Part shown: positions 1 through 11,698 of the stretch, one piece after another | Position numbering within the stretch: position 1 is the first letter of the stretch | Layout of the letters: the number at the start of each line of letters is the position of its first letter | Translations under genes and position numbers: made by a program | Origin: Hygrocybe punicea | Lineage: Eukaryota; Basidiomycota; Agaricomycetes; Agaricales; Hygrophoraceae | Reading direction: 5' to 3' | NCBI GenBank assembly: GCA_963556145.1 | Contig: OY744465.1 | Location: 2,418,001 to 2,482,000 of the forward strand | DNA length: 64,000 bases | Notes under the pieces: model-generated | Databases searched by the model: none | What the model was told of the DNA's origin: nothing | The model's input: only the letters and a program-made list of their open reading frames with translations

Positions 1-56
1 CAAATCTTGTTCTTTTTCTTTTCGATTAAACTCCAACTATCTGAATCAGGGTGTAG

Positions 57-2524
57 ACATTTTATCTCTGTCCATGATGCATTCAGACTTGTACACTTGC
101 TCTGCCAACGGTCAAATACAGGTAATTCACGCACTTATTGGATGCACCATAAACTTACAATGCCCCATCTAGTGCTGGTCTGCCTCATTCGACTGCACGG
201 CTTCCTGGCTCGCGCACAAAGACGGTATCGTTTTGTCATCCTTTATTGACCCAGGGGAAAGCGCAGACAAGTTTTGCCTCATCACCGGAGGCAGCGACAA
301 CCTTATAAAAGTACGATGTGTTGTCAACTATTCCATAATTTACATGTGTCTTCATTCATTCCTTTGGCAAATTTAGATATGGGATGTTTCTCCTCCGAAA
401 TCTCGAGACATAACTTTCCAAGAAAGTAGTGATGATACGTTAGCCACTGGTAGGACTTTTCATGATGATAACTCTCCTGAGGGCGAAACCACTAATTTTT
501 TTTATACAAAAAAAAAACAGATTCTGTCGTTCATGTACTCTCCAAATTCGTTTCTATCCCCAGTGTCAGCTGCGATCCCCGTCATCGCGAGGATTGTCGA
601 CAAGCGGCGATATGGCTGAAGAAGTGCTTGAGCCAGTTAGGCGCGCGGGCCACGTTGGTAAGCCTTTTTGCAGCTCCAACTTGTGATAACACCACCGTAC
701 CTCATGAACACAAACTGATCAACGGAATTCCAGCTTTCTACTGGAGAGAATACCAACCCACTGGTGCTCGCCACATTTCATGGCACACAAGACAAGCAAC
801 CAAAGCCACGCCTACTTTTCTATGGGTCTGTTGTGTCTCCCTTCTCCCTTGCTCTGCCGGGATGCTTATTTCTTATCTTGTAGCCACTATGACGTGATTT
901 CAGCTCCGCCCATGGATTGGGCATCCGACCCGTTTACGCTCAGCGGACGCAACGGATACCTTTACGGTCGCGGCGTGACGGACGACAAGGGCCCGATCAT
1001 GGCGGTCGCGTCTGCCGCTGCGGAGTTGCTTGGACGAAGGGCTTTAGGGGTTGATTTGGTGTTTTTGATTGAAGGCGAGGCAGAAGCAGGGAGTACTGGG
1101 TTCGGGGGTGCCGTTCGGAAACATAGGGTAAAACTGGCAGACTTATTTTGAGTTGTGGTGGCTAATGGTGGTTTACCCTTGCGTTATACTAATAGAGTCT
1201 TATAGGGCATGTCGATGCAATTCTGGTCAGGTAAACGCGGTTGCCATCCTCTCGGAGGTTCTTTCTTTTCATTTGTTCCGTTAGCAATTCCACGTGGATT
1301 ACCGAGGACCTGCCTTGTATCACCTACGGATTGCGGGGTGTGGTTCATTGTGCTGTCGAAGTGCGTGAACATATGTTCGTCTCATCTTGCTTAGATATTC
1401 ACTTCTCCCGAGTAATAGATATCCAGTGGTCGGCCGGATGTACATTCTGGAATCGAAGGGGGCGCTGTGGTAGAACCCATGATGGACATGTGAGTCACTA
1501 CTACCCTTTGCATTCTACCGCTGCTGAGCGTCTAATGCCTTTAAGGGTCAAGTTGTTGTCGACAATGACAGATAATCTACGCCATGTGAATATTCCGGGC
1601 TTCTGTATGTTGACGTTATTGGCTAGAAGTAACGCACCATAATGATGTTCTCATGAAACAGATGACCAAGTTCGTCAGCAAACACAAGATGAGAAAGAGT
1701 TATTCGTGCGGCTTGCTGATATCACCACGCGGCCGGTGTCCTCGTTGTCGGCTCGATGGCGAGAACCATCATTGACGGTCCATAACATCGAGATATCGGG
1801 CCCTCAGAGTAAGTATTTCAGCTACGTTTCCCCGTAATCGTGGGCAGTCAACTGTCTTTGAATTTAGACGCGACTGTTATTCCAAGCACTGTGAAATCAC
1901 AAGTTTCTCTTCGCATTGTACCCGACCAGGACCTCGATACCATCGCCGTATCCTTACGTGATCATCTCAAGTCTTCCTTCGAAAGCCTTCAATCTCCAAA
2001 TAAGCTTGAGGTATGGCGTTCTTACGCGTTTCTTCACCGTCATTTCAGCCTCAAATGTGTGCGGTATACGTAGGTCAACATTGAACATACCGCAGATTGG
2101 TGGCTCGGGAATCTAGACGACCGGTGGTTCAAAGCTCTTGAAGATGCGGTGCAGGATGAATGGGACGTGGAACCCTTGCGAATTCGTGAAGGCGGGGTAG
2201 GCCCATACGATCCTATTTGCACCCTCCCGCAAACTTTTGATGTCTTGTTTGTTATAGTCGATACCCTCAGTTCCATACCTAGAAAAGGAATTTGGTTGCG
2301 GAGCACTTCACCTTCCTTTGGGCCAAAGCTCAGTAAGTACTGACCGATATGTCAGCGCCCACTCAACCCCTTACTTAACATGGCTTGCAACTATCTAGGA
2401 TCAAGCCCATCTACCCAACGAGCGAATATCTCTTTCCAACCTACATCGTGGAAAGTCGGTTATTGAACGATTCTTGACAAAAATCGCTGATAAAAGTATG
2501 TTGACCGAATCCTCTGAAATTTGA
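57..2524 (+). CDS. DUG2: DUG2 homologue, WD40 + M20 peptidase-like subunit of the glutathione-degrading complex (5' end outside window)
   Basis: Fifteen exons can be joined in one frame: 57-121, 173-310, 377-449, 521-657, 734-825, 884-1127, 1196-1230, 1285-1360, 1419-1489, 1546-1604, 1662-1808, 1868-2010, 2074-2196, 2258-2332, 2399-2524; about 533 residues, ending at TGA 2522. The first exons hold WD40 repeats (LITGGSDNLIKIWDV). The rest is an M20 metallopeptidase fold (FYGHYDV, YGRGVTDDKG, TYGLRGVVHC, GGAVVEPMMDM, REGGSIPSVPYLEKEFG, HLPNERI). WD40 followed by M20 is the yeast Dug2 layout; Dug2 pairs with the glutaminase Dug3 in cytosolic glutathione breakdown. Two M20 catalytic positions look altered: EGEAEAGS where active enzymes have EGEEE-GS, and SNSTW where many have SD-x-x-W. 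This fits a non-catalytic role. The N-terminus lies before the window. Confidence 0.9.
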
Positions 2525-2840
2525 TATCGTTATAGTATATGCTGCCACGTTTTGTTCTCTACCGACCTCCGTTAATACACGAAGACTGACATTGCCATGG
2601 CCATTGTGATAGTTTCATGGTCAGAAAACTAGAGAAAGTGGGGAATTGGCTTCCATGGAACGGCAGATTGGTAAATGTACAACTGAAATGACGCTTACTT
2701 GACTTGGATCCGTTGAACGTTACAACGTATCAATCAAGAATTGTTTGCGGAGCATGACGGAATGCCGTCTGGAAAAGCTAACGGGACTCCATGGTCATAC
2801 CGGGTTGACAACTTGCTCTGCTACTAGTAGTACAACAGTA
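2525..2840. other. Intergenic stretch between DUG2 and the dehydrogenase gene
   Basis: No coding signal is visible. Both neighbours read on the + strand, so the dehydrogenase promoter should lie here. No convincing TATA box was seen. An in-frame upstream ATG at 2745 would add 32 residues to the dehydrogenase if transcription starts earlier. Confidence 0.5.
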
Positions 2841-4476
2841 ATGACCCCCACATCTCCATCCAACTTTCAGCGAGCCGTCCGATGGTACCCTCCATCTTTT
2901 GATATCCGGGTAGAATCAATCCCTTTACCCCAGTTTGGTGACATCATGTTCGTTGCAAAGAATCAAGGAAAACTGAGCACCGTTTCAGAATTGAGCACCC
3001 TGACGATGCGATCGTCAAGGTCACCGTATGTGATTTTTGGCGGTATCAGCAGGAGAGACTTCGACATTGTTGTTTCAGTTGGCCGCCTTGTGTGGGAGTG
3101 ACCTTCACGTCTATAGAGGGCACGGAGGCGTCGAGGCTGTGTGCGTAGACTCGTTGACAACTTTCCCAGCATATCGGTTGACCTTGTGCGTTAGCCACAC
3201 CTGCGGACACGAATTCATAGGTGAAATTGTCGCTTTAGGTACCAATTTTCACTCGCAGGTCAAGGAGCGTCCACATCTGTACTCGACTTTGCGGCTCGGC
3301 GATAAAGTTGTATCACCATTCACCGTAAACTGTGGAGAGTGCCAGTGCGTCGAATGTCACTGGGCTAACTGTTTCGCATATCAATATTTTTGTACCTGTC
3401 AGCTTCTGTCGCTTGGGATTCACCTGTCGATGTCCTCAAGGCGCTCTCTTTGGCTCTCCTGCTCTGGAGGGTGGCCAAGCACAATACGTTCGTGTGCCTA
3501 AAGCAGGGGGAACACTCTTCAACCTCACCAATCCCAAGTCTTGGTCGACTGCTCTCTCAGAGGAGGAGAAAGAGAACGCGCTGGCTAACATAGCAGATAG
3601 CTCCTTGCTCTTGCTTGCAGATATTCTTCCAACCGGCGTGTTTGCGGCATTGCAAGCACTGAACCACCCGAAAGTCTTGCCAATCGTGACGGGTATGCCA
3701 TGGCCATATAGCTATCTGGATCCTAAAACCGCGCCTGCGGTCCGCAATGCAGTCTTCCAAGCAGAGGACGCCATATTGACGTTTGCCGTTGTGGGGTTAG
3801 GTCCAGTTGGAGTGGTGAGTGTCAGCCTGGATAACTGCTACCGCCTGCCTTTAAGAGGTTGTTCAAGTGTACTTGTGTGAGCCTTCTTGATATGCTTGCC
3901 ACTAGAAAATTGCCATTCAGAGTGGTTGGAATCGATCCCGTTGACTCCAGAAGAGACAAAATGAAAGCCATATATGCGGTCATCGGTGAAGATGGGAATG
4001 GAGATGGAGAGTTCGTCGTGGCATCTATCGAGGACGCCAAGGGCATCGTTCGAAATTGGACCAATGTTGTAGGCTGTACGGCGGTCATGGAGGCGAGTAA
4101 AGCATATTAATATCATCAACGCTGAGACAACATCCGACAGGTTGTAGGACATAACGATGCTCTAACACTGGCATTCGATCTGGTACGGCCCTTTGGAGCG
4201 ATTGTATCTGTCGGTGTACACCAAGAATCCACTGTACCATTCACGGGTCGGCAATTTTACGACAAAAATGTGTCTTTCGACTTTGGCCGCTGCCCGGCTC
4301 GGGCGATGTTCCCGATGGCGTTCGACTTGTTAGTAAAGAGACAGGATGTGTTTGGAGGGGTAGGAGAGGAAGCTGGCTTGATCGACAAGATCGTGCCATT
4401 CAACGAGGCCGCGGAGAGTTACGAACTATTTGACAAGGGACGGTGTGGAAAGGTCGTCTTTGATCCTTGGAAGTAG
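2841..4476 (+). CDS. Zinc-dependent alcohol dehydrogenase, GroES-like fold (MDR family)
   Basis: Seven exons join in frame: 2841-2932, 2989-3025, 3079-3140, 3195-3344, 3403-3814, 3868-4092, 4141-4476; about 437 residues. The N-terminal catalytic domain has the zinc Cys in LAALCGSDLHVYRGH and the GHE motif in HTCGHEFIGEIVALG. A structural-zinc Cys cluster follows (CGECHFCRLGFTCRC). The Rossmann loop is VVGLGPVGV. The C-terminal half (GRQFYDKNVSFDFGRCPARA, VGEEAGLIDKIVPFNEA) is typical of fungal MDR enzymes of unknown substrate, probably NAD(P)-linked and cytosolic. Start ATG 2841 is the nearest in-frame Met to the conserved RAVRWYPPSFD; 2745 is an alternative. The last intron has a GC donor (4093) instead of GT. 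No stop or frameshift was found. Confidence 0.88.
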
Positions 4477-5076
4477 TAGCAGTAGTTAATCACCCACCAT
4501 AGCAGGTACATGTACGAGTAGTCGTCCTCCACGCTATGGCACAAGATGATATTGACTCTGGCACTCTTTCAAGTTCAGAGTCACAAGTATGTCCTTGATA
4601 CATATGACTCAAAGCCATATCTCGAGTCATTACCGGTGCTTGGGTCCAATTCCATCTGGCACTCGAAATCAAATGGTACTTTGTTCGTTTAAAGAAACAG
4701 TAAACCCCCAGGGTCTTGGGGATTGGGTTTGTTGGGAATTGTGGCCGAATAGTGGGTAATCCGTACCACGTGACCCCGGAACTCAAACACGCCGGCAACC
4801 CCGCCATAAGAAGGGTTTTCTTAAGACCGTCTTAAGACCGAAGCTCGACCAAGATGACCGAGTTGACCGAAAGGAGACCCACGAGCACGTGAGATTCTGG
4901 TTGGCAAAACATAAAGTTTGCGCACGAAACATAAAAACTATTTGGCACGATGCGACATAATGATATGGGGGTAATGACAGGCTAGAGTGAGTGTTAAAGA
5001 ACGTAAAAAATAATAAGGAACAAACGGAAGGACAGAAAAACCAGCCGCTGCATAAGAAGTTTATTGAAAAGGGATC
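4477..5076. other. Gene-free stretch between host genes and the first transposon-like gene
   Basis: No coding signal was found on either strand. Near 4,825 there is a short direct repeat (CTTAAGACCGTCTTAAGACCG). The 3' ends of the dehydrogenase (+) and the transposase-like gene (-) converge here, so both transcripts should terminate in this stretch. An element boundary might lie here, but no terminal repeat was recognised. Confidence 0.4.
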
Positions 5077-8000
5077 TTATCCACCGCAGTTGTTGGGACG
5101 GAGACAGTCAATTTGCAAGTAGCGCAACCCATCATATTCAACAAGTATTTCCGATGGAGTTGAGGAGGGTATGTCAAGGTTGAAAAGCTTGAACAGGCAC
5201 CGGCCATCCGGAACAATAATCATGCGGCTCTGGAGTAGCTTTGCAAACGCCATGTATTCCATTGCGAGGTCCCCTCCATCATCTCCTCGTATCACAAATG
5301 CCTCGTAGACCTCTCGGAGGGTGGTCAGGAATGCCATTGGGTTGAACGTCGTCCCAAGTTCAAAAATGCCTCGAGGCTGAGGCCACTCCGGTACCTGGTC
5401 AGTCTTCATGACTTGTTTGACTCCATCGGAACAATAACCCTTCTTATGGTTCTCCGCAGATCCTGTTGGACCAGGATACATAATCGTGCGACACCAAGTG
5501 CAAATTGCAGCCCTTCGCTGTTGGTTGACAATGCTTGGTCAGGTTAGTTGGTTTGGCAGGGATGGTACGTACAGATCTTTCTTTCTCTGCCTTGATCAGA
5601 GAGATGGCACCACAATGCCATCTCCAAAATGTTTCGGTCTTGCTCCTGGTAGCTGAATGAGAGCAAGACACATTAGGAGGTAAAGAGTTCATCGAGAAAG
5701 TACATACACATGTAGTCGTTCTTCAAAATTCGGTCGGAAATTTTGGTTTCCATGTCACTGAGGAGATCGACGAGTGCGCGAGGGTTTTTCTTGATTGTAG
5801 GACGATTTTTCCTGCCATTTATCGCTTCCAAATGTTCGTTATATTTCTGAGTAGCAGCTACCCATCTTTGAGAGGTCATGCTGAATGATACCCATCGATT
5901 TTCGAGACGCATGTCCATGAATAGTTAGAATTCATCATTGTCCTTGATCGACATTGATCGGATGTCGGTTCCTGTGGTAACTGAGAACAAGAGTTCTGAC
6001 CGAGTGAGATTCTGTTGATCTGGCAATACAAGTGGTGAGCAAAGCTTGGCCATTGTCATAGTTTGACTGATGTTTTGGGTTAGAGTTCCAGCGTGAGCAG
6101 GTGTGCAACGCTGGGGTTTGAAATACAAGTCCAGACCGGGTGATTGGCCTGGCACCTTTTTCGCCATATACTGTTGTCAATAACTGATATATATACAGAT
6201 AGGATGAATCTACCTGTGAGGTGGTACTCAGTTCCTGCGTGCACAATCGTTTCGAAATAGAATCTTCGGTCGAAGGCTGCAATTGATCGAGTTTTCTTTT
6301 TGAGATGAGTTTGGTGGCGGTGGTGTTGTTGATACAATCCTACAAGTAATTGTTGGTAAGTCCACCGAAATAAAATCGTTATGTACTCAACTGTGGATGT
6401 GTCCACTTGATCTTGGGATCGGAGTCCCGAAATCTCCAGATTTGTGACAATTGCTACTTCTGGGTCCACCTCGTTGTTACCAGCAACCCCATCACCATCA
6501 CTCGCCATTGCTTTCTCAGCGCTTCCTTCAACTGCATCTCTGCTGGTGCTCTCTCCCTGTCGCATCGTTTTCGTGCTCTTGGCCTGAAGTCAAGACTCAG
6601 CCAACCACTATTATTCAGGACATACCTTTCCGGTCACTTGCTTTGAATTTTCCACCTCTGATCGACTGACACTAGATTGCAGAGGTTGAAGGCGAAGCAT
6701 GGGATCAATTCCGAGGTCTTGGAGGATAGTATCAGCGTTTGAATCATCCAAATCATCTTCGTGGAGAGGTGCGTTGCTATTTTCTTCATTAATCTCCAGT
6801 AGCCCACCAAATGTTTCCATGTGCCGTGATACAACCAAGCCAAATGTTTCATGGCTATTGGCAACCTGCATCACTGGGAGAAGTTGAAGGCTTGTCTGGC
6901 CAGATTTGGAGCATTCCATTTTCGTGAGTTTATTCCACAGGATAGCGATATGATTTGTGAAACCAATGTGATGTGAGCCAAATGTTGACTTTACAAATGG
7001 CGTAGGTTTGGCCAGAGAAGATGCAATACGGAAGTTTCGGCGCAGCACAAAGTTGTGAGCCAGTGCCAGAAATACTTCAAGGCCACTCGCAAATGATTGC
7101 TGAATTGAATTCCAGCCTTTATGGGAGCCTTCAACTCGACTTCCGTCTGCGGCAATATCATTGCATGTCCTCACCAAACACCCTTTCTGTACGTGACGCA
7201 TTTGTTCTGCATGAACCTAGTGCTTGTTTGCTATCAATGATCTTGATCTTTTCTAGCATGCAACTGACCTTCGAAGCCGCCACAGACCACACATTTCCCT
7301 TCTCTGCCCACTTTTCATATGCAGCTTGCAATCTCTTCGTCTGCTCTTCTTTTCCCCAATATATAGCATATCCGAGTCCCTCCTTCCCAGCTCTTGCTTT
7401 CAGTATTGATTCGGTGATATCCTTGGCAACTGTACTTCTGTAGGGGTTCTTGACACCATTGATGATGACAATGAGATATCTAGTGAGAAGGTGAGTGCAA
7501 TTTCGAGTGTAGATCTTTCTCTGAAGATTTGCGGAGCAGTTGAGTGCTGGGCACACTCAATTGTCCCGCAGACCGTTCAGTTTTTATCATTTACACACCT
7601 CATCAAGAAATGATACGCGTCAAGGGCAACATGTATGTCTGGGCAAGCCTTCAAGATAGCATTCCGAACATGGCAGTAATTGTCGACAATGGCCATTTCT
7701 GGCAGTGGAACACCGAGGTCCTTGCAACGTTGACTATAACCGCTAAGTAGTTCTGTTATCTCATCTGCAGCAACAGTCTGGCCCATGCGCTGACCAGGAT
7801 TTCAAATTAATTAGCATGTTGTAACATGTTGCAACACACCCATGCTATGGTTTGAGTTTCCTCATTCAACACACTGAGAACACCCCCTTTCATCACTTTG
7901 GTATGTCTCTTCTGCTTGTCAACCACAGTAGCTTTGTTGGCTACTTGGAATGTGTTATCAAGTGATATAGTCTTGGCTGGTAAAAGTTTGGTGTAAGTGG

Positions 8001-9188
8001 AGCTATTTTTTTCAGCAGATAGTGACTGACCTGTTAATGTCTGGAGGTATTCTTCAGACTCCTTATGTGTCCGCTCATGGAATGTGAGCAAGATGTCAGT
8101 AATGAGATCATCAGTGATGGCATTGTCAGCATAGCCTTCAGAACAGAATGGGCTAGAGAATGTTAACAATGGGTTGGGCTGCAACGTTGCAAAGCGCCGG
8201 TTTTGGAAGTTTTGTAAGTACTCAAACATTCTCTTCTTGTGTTGAAGAAGATAAAGCTCTACGTCCATCTTTTCAGTAACAAATCAAAAGATGTGAGTTT
8301 ATCACTTGCGTGTGATATTTTCGGCAAGTCCTCCTGATGTTGAGGATGGTCGCAACTCGATTATCAGGTCAAAGAGCTTGTGAGTGACAGCACAGCGCTT
8401 AAAGAAGTAAGGAACATCCCCTGGAAACAACTGTGAGTCAAACTGTCACCCGAAATATTTATGCTCACGAGGGATGGCCCAGAGCTCCCATTTTCTCCAG
8501 AAAACTGGGTTTGTCGTAGCAAAACAATAGGTCCCTTCATTACCCGATGTAATGCTACCTTTTGTATGTGAGTACTGACTCTCACAGTTCTTGCAGATAA
8601 GCTGATAGCCCAATGCCGTTTCCTCTTCTCGGATGCCATGGATCTCACGATGCCCAGTTGTTGTCCACCCATCCCACCGCGTGTCAGTTGAGTGGCACTG
8701 AGGACATATGCTGATGTCATCATGGTAAAGGGGATGGACGACATTGAAGGGTTTGAGGTAGGCTATCTTGGGTTGAATAATAGCTCCAGGCTGACGCTTG
8801 TGAATGTGTAGGTATGACGGCGGAATGAAATGAGGACCGAAGAGTGGGATGTGATTGGGCAGGCCTGGGGGGACAGATCCTTTTTTTGCATTCCCGTGGC
8901 ACTTTGTCAGTTTATAGACAAAGGTAACATATTCCACGATGTGAGCTTCCCACTCTAACTGCTTTTCAATTGTTGATTGGTTTCGAGATACAGCACTGCG
9001 ATGCTTTATCCAGGCCTTGACTCGTGTGTCCACCTGGTGTAAAATGTACGTCAATCACATATGTCCTCAAAATCAAACTGACCAACCGATGATTTCCATT
9101 TCATTTCAAGCTCTTTTCTTTCTTTGACGGACATGGCAACAGAGCTTTTTATGATGCTAAGCACCACAGCAGGTTCAAATGTCGACAT
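5077..9188 (-). pseudogene. Large DDE-like transposase gene of an Agaricomycete repeat family, nearly intact, one in-frame stop
   Basis: From ATG 9188 these exons join in frame: 9188-9087, 9033-8469, 8420-8310, 8258-8031, 7976-7840, 7789-7599, 7479-7269, 7216-6626, 6583-6387. Splicing between 6387 and 6170 is unclear. Then follow 6170-5708, 5652-5573 and 5517-5077. Blocks in order: a zinc-like pair CPQC...CKNC around a WDGW-TTGHREIHG motif; PRDVPYFFKRCAVTHKLFDL; a catalytic-core-like part with TISLDNTF, MAIVDNYCHVRNA and ALDAYHFLMRYLIVIINGVK (candidate acidic residues in DN and VDN); then DGSRVEGSHKGWNS; then a C-terminal part with CTWCRTIMYPGP and HHKKGYCSDG-like Cys. The family is abundant in mushroom genomes (possibly the DUF6729 group). 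One TAA at 5925-5927 falls inside LFMDMR context where relatives have Tyr. One intron (8309-8259) has a GC donor. Confidence 0.7.
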
Positions 9189-9396
9189 GGTGATGTTGCA
9201 AACAAAACCCGAATAAGAAGCCGATTGGATGTTTCAAATTTTCATTTTCATGGTACTTCACAATCACACCATTCCGCCCATCTCCATCCAATTATTTCAA
9301 TATATTCTAATATATTTGCGGATACATTTTGTGAGATATGTAATGTGAGACATAGACAACACATGCGTGATAGGAGCCTCCACATTCACAAAGGCA
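9189..9396. promoter_or_regulatory. Shared divergent promoter region
   Basis: Only 208 bp separate the start codon of the minus-strand transposase gene (9188) from that of the plus-strand PIN/XPG gene (9397). The stretch is AT-rich and includes a TATTCTAATATATTTG segment near 9,300. A bidirectional promoter is an inference from the spacing. Confidence 0.45.
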
Positions 9397-11318
9397 ATGG
9401 GAGTCAGGGGACTCTGGAATGTATGTCATTCTGGTTATATTGATGCCAGCCTTTCTAATTGTCCAGCAGATTCTTCAACCTGCAGTGCAGGAATGGTCAT
9501 TCACCGAACTCACCATCTCTGAGGGATTCATGTGTAACAGACATGGCTTGCGAACACTCGTTGTTGGAATTGATGCCAGGTATTTTGTTCTGTAATTGCA
9601 CAGTGTGTATCTTACCGCAATCTGTAATGTTTGGATCTCTCAGGCACAGTTTGCATTCCGCACCGGACATGCTCAAGCAGGTGAAAACCCTGAGCTTCGC
9701 ACTATTTTCTTCAAGCTCGCATGTCTTCTCAAAAGTCCTGTAACTCCTCATTTTGTCTTCGATGGACCTGGACGACCTACTGTGAAGCGCAGAATCCAGG
9801 TGATCACAAAACCTAATTGGCTTACTAGGCCATTCCAAGAACTTCTCGAGGCATTTGGCTTTCGCTATTATACAGTACATTTTTACCCTACTTTTGTTTG
9901 TCCTGTCTGATCGCTTGTGGAGGCTCCTGGGGAAGCCGAGGCTGAATTAGCCCATCTGAATCAAGCTCTTCTTGTCGATGCCATTATCACCAACAACAGC
10001 GATGCCTTCATATTCGGTGCAACACATGTTATACGATGGTAAGTGGTGACTCCTAAGCTTATGATTGATTACACCTTCCACAACCTTGGGCCAGAGGGAA
10101 GACTGCAAGTGATTTGGTGACCGTCTACGCATTGCCTGCAATCCAGAACATTCCTCAAGTTTCACTCACACGAGGCGGTATGGTCCTCATTGCATTGCTT
10201 AGCGGCGGTGATTATGATCCCATGTGTCTTCCACCAAGTCCCATGCAATATGATAAACTGAATGCTTGTTTTTAGGCAGGTCTCAAGAACTTCGGGGTCA
10301 AAATTGCACACAGCCTAGCTCATGCTGGCTTTGGAGAATCACTTTTGGATGCTGCACTCACTCTTTCACCCAAGCAACTGGGCCAGTTTCTCCCAGGCTG
10401 GCGAGAGAGTATGCATGTGGAGCTCTCCTCAAATGCCCATGGCTACTTCTCTTGCAAACACCATTCATTGGTGACATGCATTCCTGATACATTCCCGACA
10501 CTTCACCGTCTCACCTGCTATGTTAACCCATTGACATTATGGTCCAAAAATGGAGTTGGCCCGGATCTTGGTCAACTGAAACCATGGCAACCTGACATTG
10601 CAAAATTAGCCGCGATCTGTGAGCAGTGTTTTGGCTGGCAAAGCACTGGAGTTTCCAACTGCTTTGATAACCTTCTATGGGATGGAATGTGTATTCGGAT
10701 GCTCTGCTACCATGTGAGTCGCATTTTTTGATAAGGGCCAGCAACAGACATGAGAGATATCAGGAACTGCATATATCAAAGCCTGAGTCTCAGCCTCACT
10801 TTGGATTGTCATCTATCCGCCAGATCCGTTCGTCGAAGGATGGATCAGCCGAAGCTCCAACTCTCCAATTCTACCGCATTGAGTATTCAACGGTGGCGCT
10901 CTCAGTCATTGCAGACTCTGGCCTCAGAACAATTTGCAAGTCCAACCTATCTGGCGGAGCTGGACCTACACGCTCTGCCTGGGTCCTGGCACCAATCCTG
11001 GAGAATGCACTGCCTGAAATGGTTGTAGATTACACCCAGTCTCGCAAATGATCCAATTGTCACACCCTACCTTTGGACTACGACACACTGCCTTTAGATT
11101 GCGCCATGCCTTCTCAGTTGGTATGCGGCATATTAATGTCATTTAATTTATTGATTTTTCATGGCCCACACAGTCTTTTGATGTGTGTCATTCGCTCGAT
11201 CAACCTCTCCAAAAATGTCATCCAACCGCCAGCTCAAGCTCGGCCTCCACCTCTCATCTTGACAAGCTCAAGTTTGGCATCAACTTCACGTATGGTGATT
11301 GATCTCACAGATGCATGA
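9397..11318 (+). CDS. PIN-domain XPG/FEN1/GEN1-like nuclease gene
   Basis: The start is MGVRGLW at 9397-9420, the classical XPG N-terminal motif, followed by an intron (9421-9466). Next come RTLVVGIDA, FVFDGPGRPTVKRR, the I-region APGEAEAELAHLN (from 9923), ITNNSDAFIFGA, LTRGGMVLIALLSGGDYDP, and a helix-hairpin part GVKIAHSLAHAGFGESLLDAA. A C-terminal region ends in VIDLTDA-stop at 11318. These are structure-specific nucleases that bind Mg ions with Asp/Glu; this short PIN/XPG group is greatly expanded in mushrooms. Splices that work include 9875-9922, a GTAAGT intron near 10,040-10,108, and GTGAGT...GAG near 10,711-10,752. The intron after GIDA (donor 9580) has no good acceptor. One conserved Asp of the D-x-D pair reads Asn (NNSD), so activity is doubtful. 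Confidence 0.7.
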
Positions 11319-11569
11319 CTGTGTGTAACATTACTGCTACACTACGACTCGCGCATTGACTCGTTTAAAGGATTGTTGTAGTCCTTTCAAATTGTATAAG
11401 TATTTTTCAAGCTGTATGAGTATATTAGTCGGTCTGTACAAAATAGTATTCAAGATCGTGAGCTATTGCTCTGTGAAAACCTTGATTTGTCTGGCCACTG
11501 AAACGGAAATCCCTGTATTTTTTCTCTCTTCCGGATTGGGAAAACCCTGGGTCTCAGAACGCAGGAAAC
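11319..11569. other. AT-rich intergenic stretch
   Basis: No gene is recognised. A GGATTGTTGTAGTCCTTTC segment near 11,370 could be in the 3' untranslated part of the upstream nuclease gene. Confidence 0.35.
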
Positions 11570-11698
11570 TGTTACGGATCGCTTCTGCAGCGGGCTCCGG
11601 CAACAATCAACTTAACAGGGAATCGGCTTCCAGAGGGGAGAACAGCAGCTTTCATTGTTGCTTACAGCTAAGACAACACTGCTAACAGGGGGGGTCAA
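11570..11698 (+). repeat. Copy 1 of a 130 bp dispersed block starting TGTTACGGATC (LTR-end-like)
   Basis: The block starts TGTTACGGATCGCTTCTGC and ends in a run of G followed by GTCA. The same block is at 33083-33211 and 55171-55297, both inverted relative to this one. It starts with TG, and copy 2 lies at the upstream edge of the minus-strand Gypsy element, which suggests the outer end of an LTR. Confidence 0.6.

Noticed and set aside
1128..1545. Apparent frameshifts in the M20 peptidase gene
   Set aside because: All are resolved by short canonical introns; the gene is intact through its stop.
8421..8468. An apparent in-frame TGA in the transposase (after KYFG)
   Set aside because: It falls inside a 48 bp GTGAGC...CCAG intron whose removal restores the conserved PRDVPYFF block.
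10040..10752. Apparent frameshifts in the XPG-like gene
   Set aside because: Alternative canonical acceptors (GCAAG near 10,108; ATGAG near 10,752) keep the frame. Only the intron at 9580 remains unresolved.
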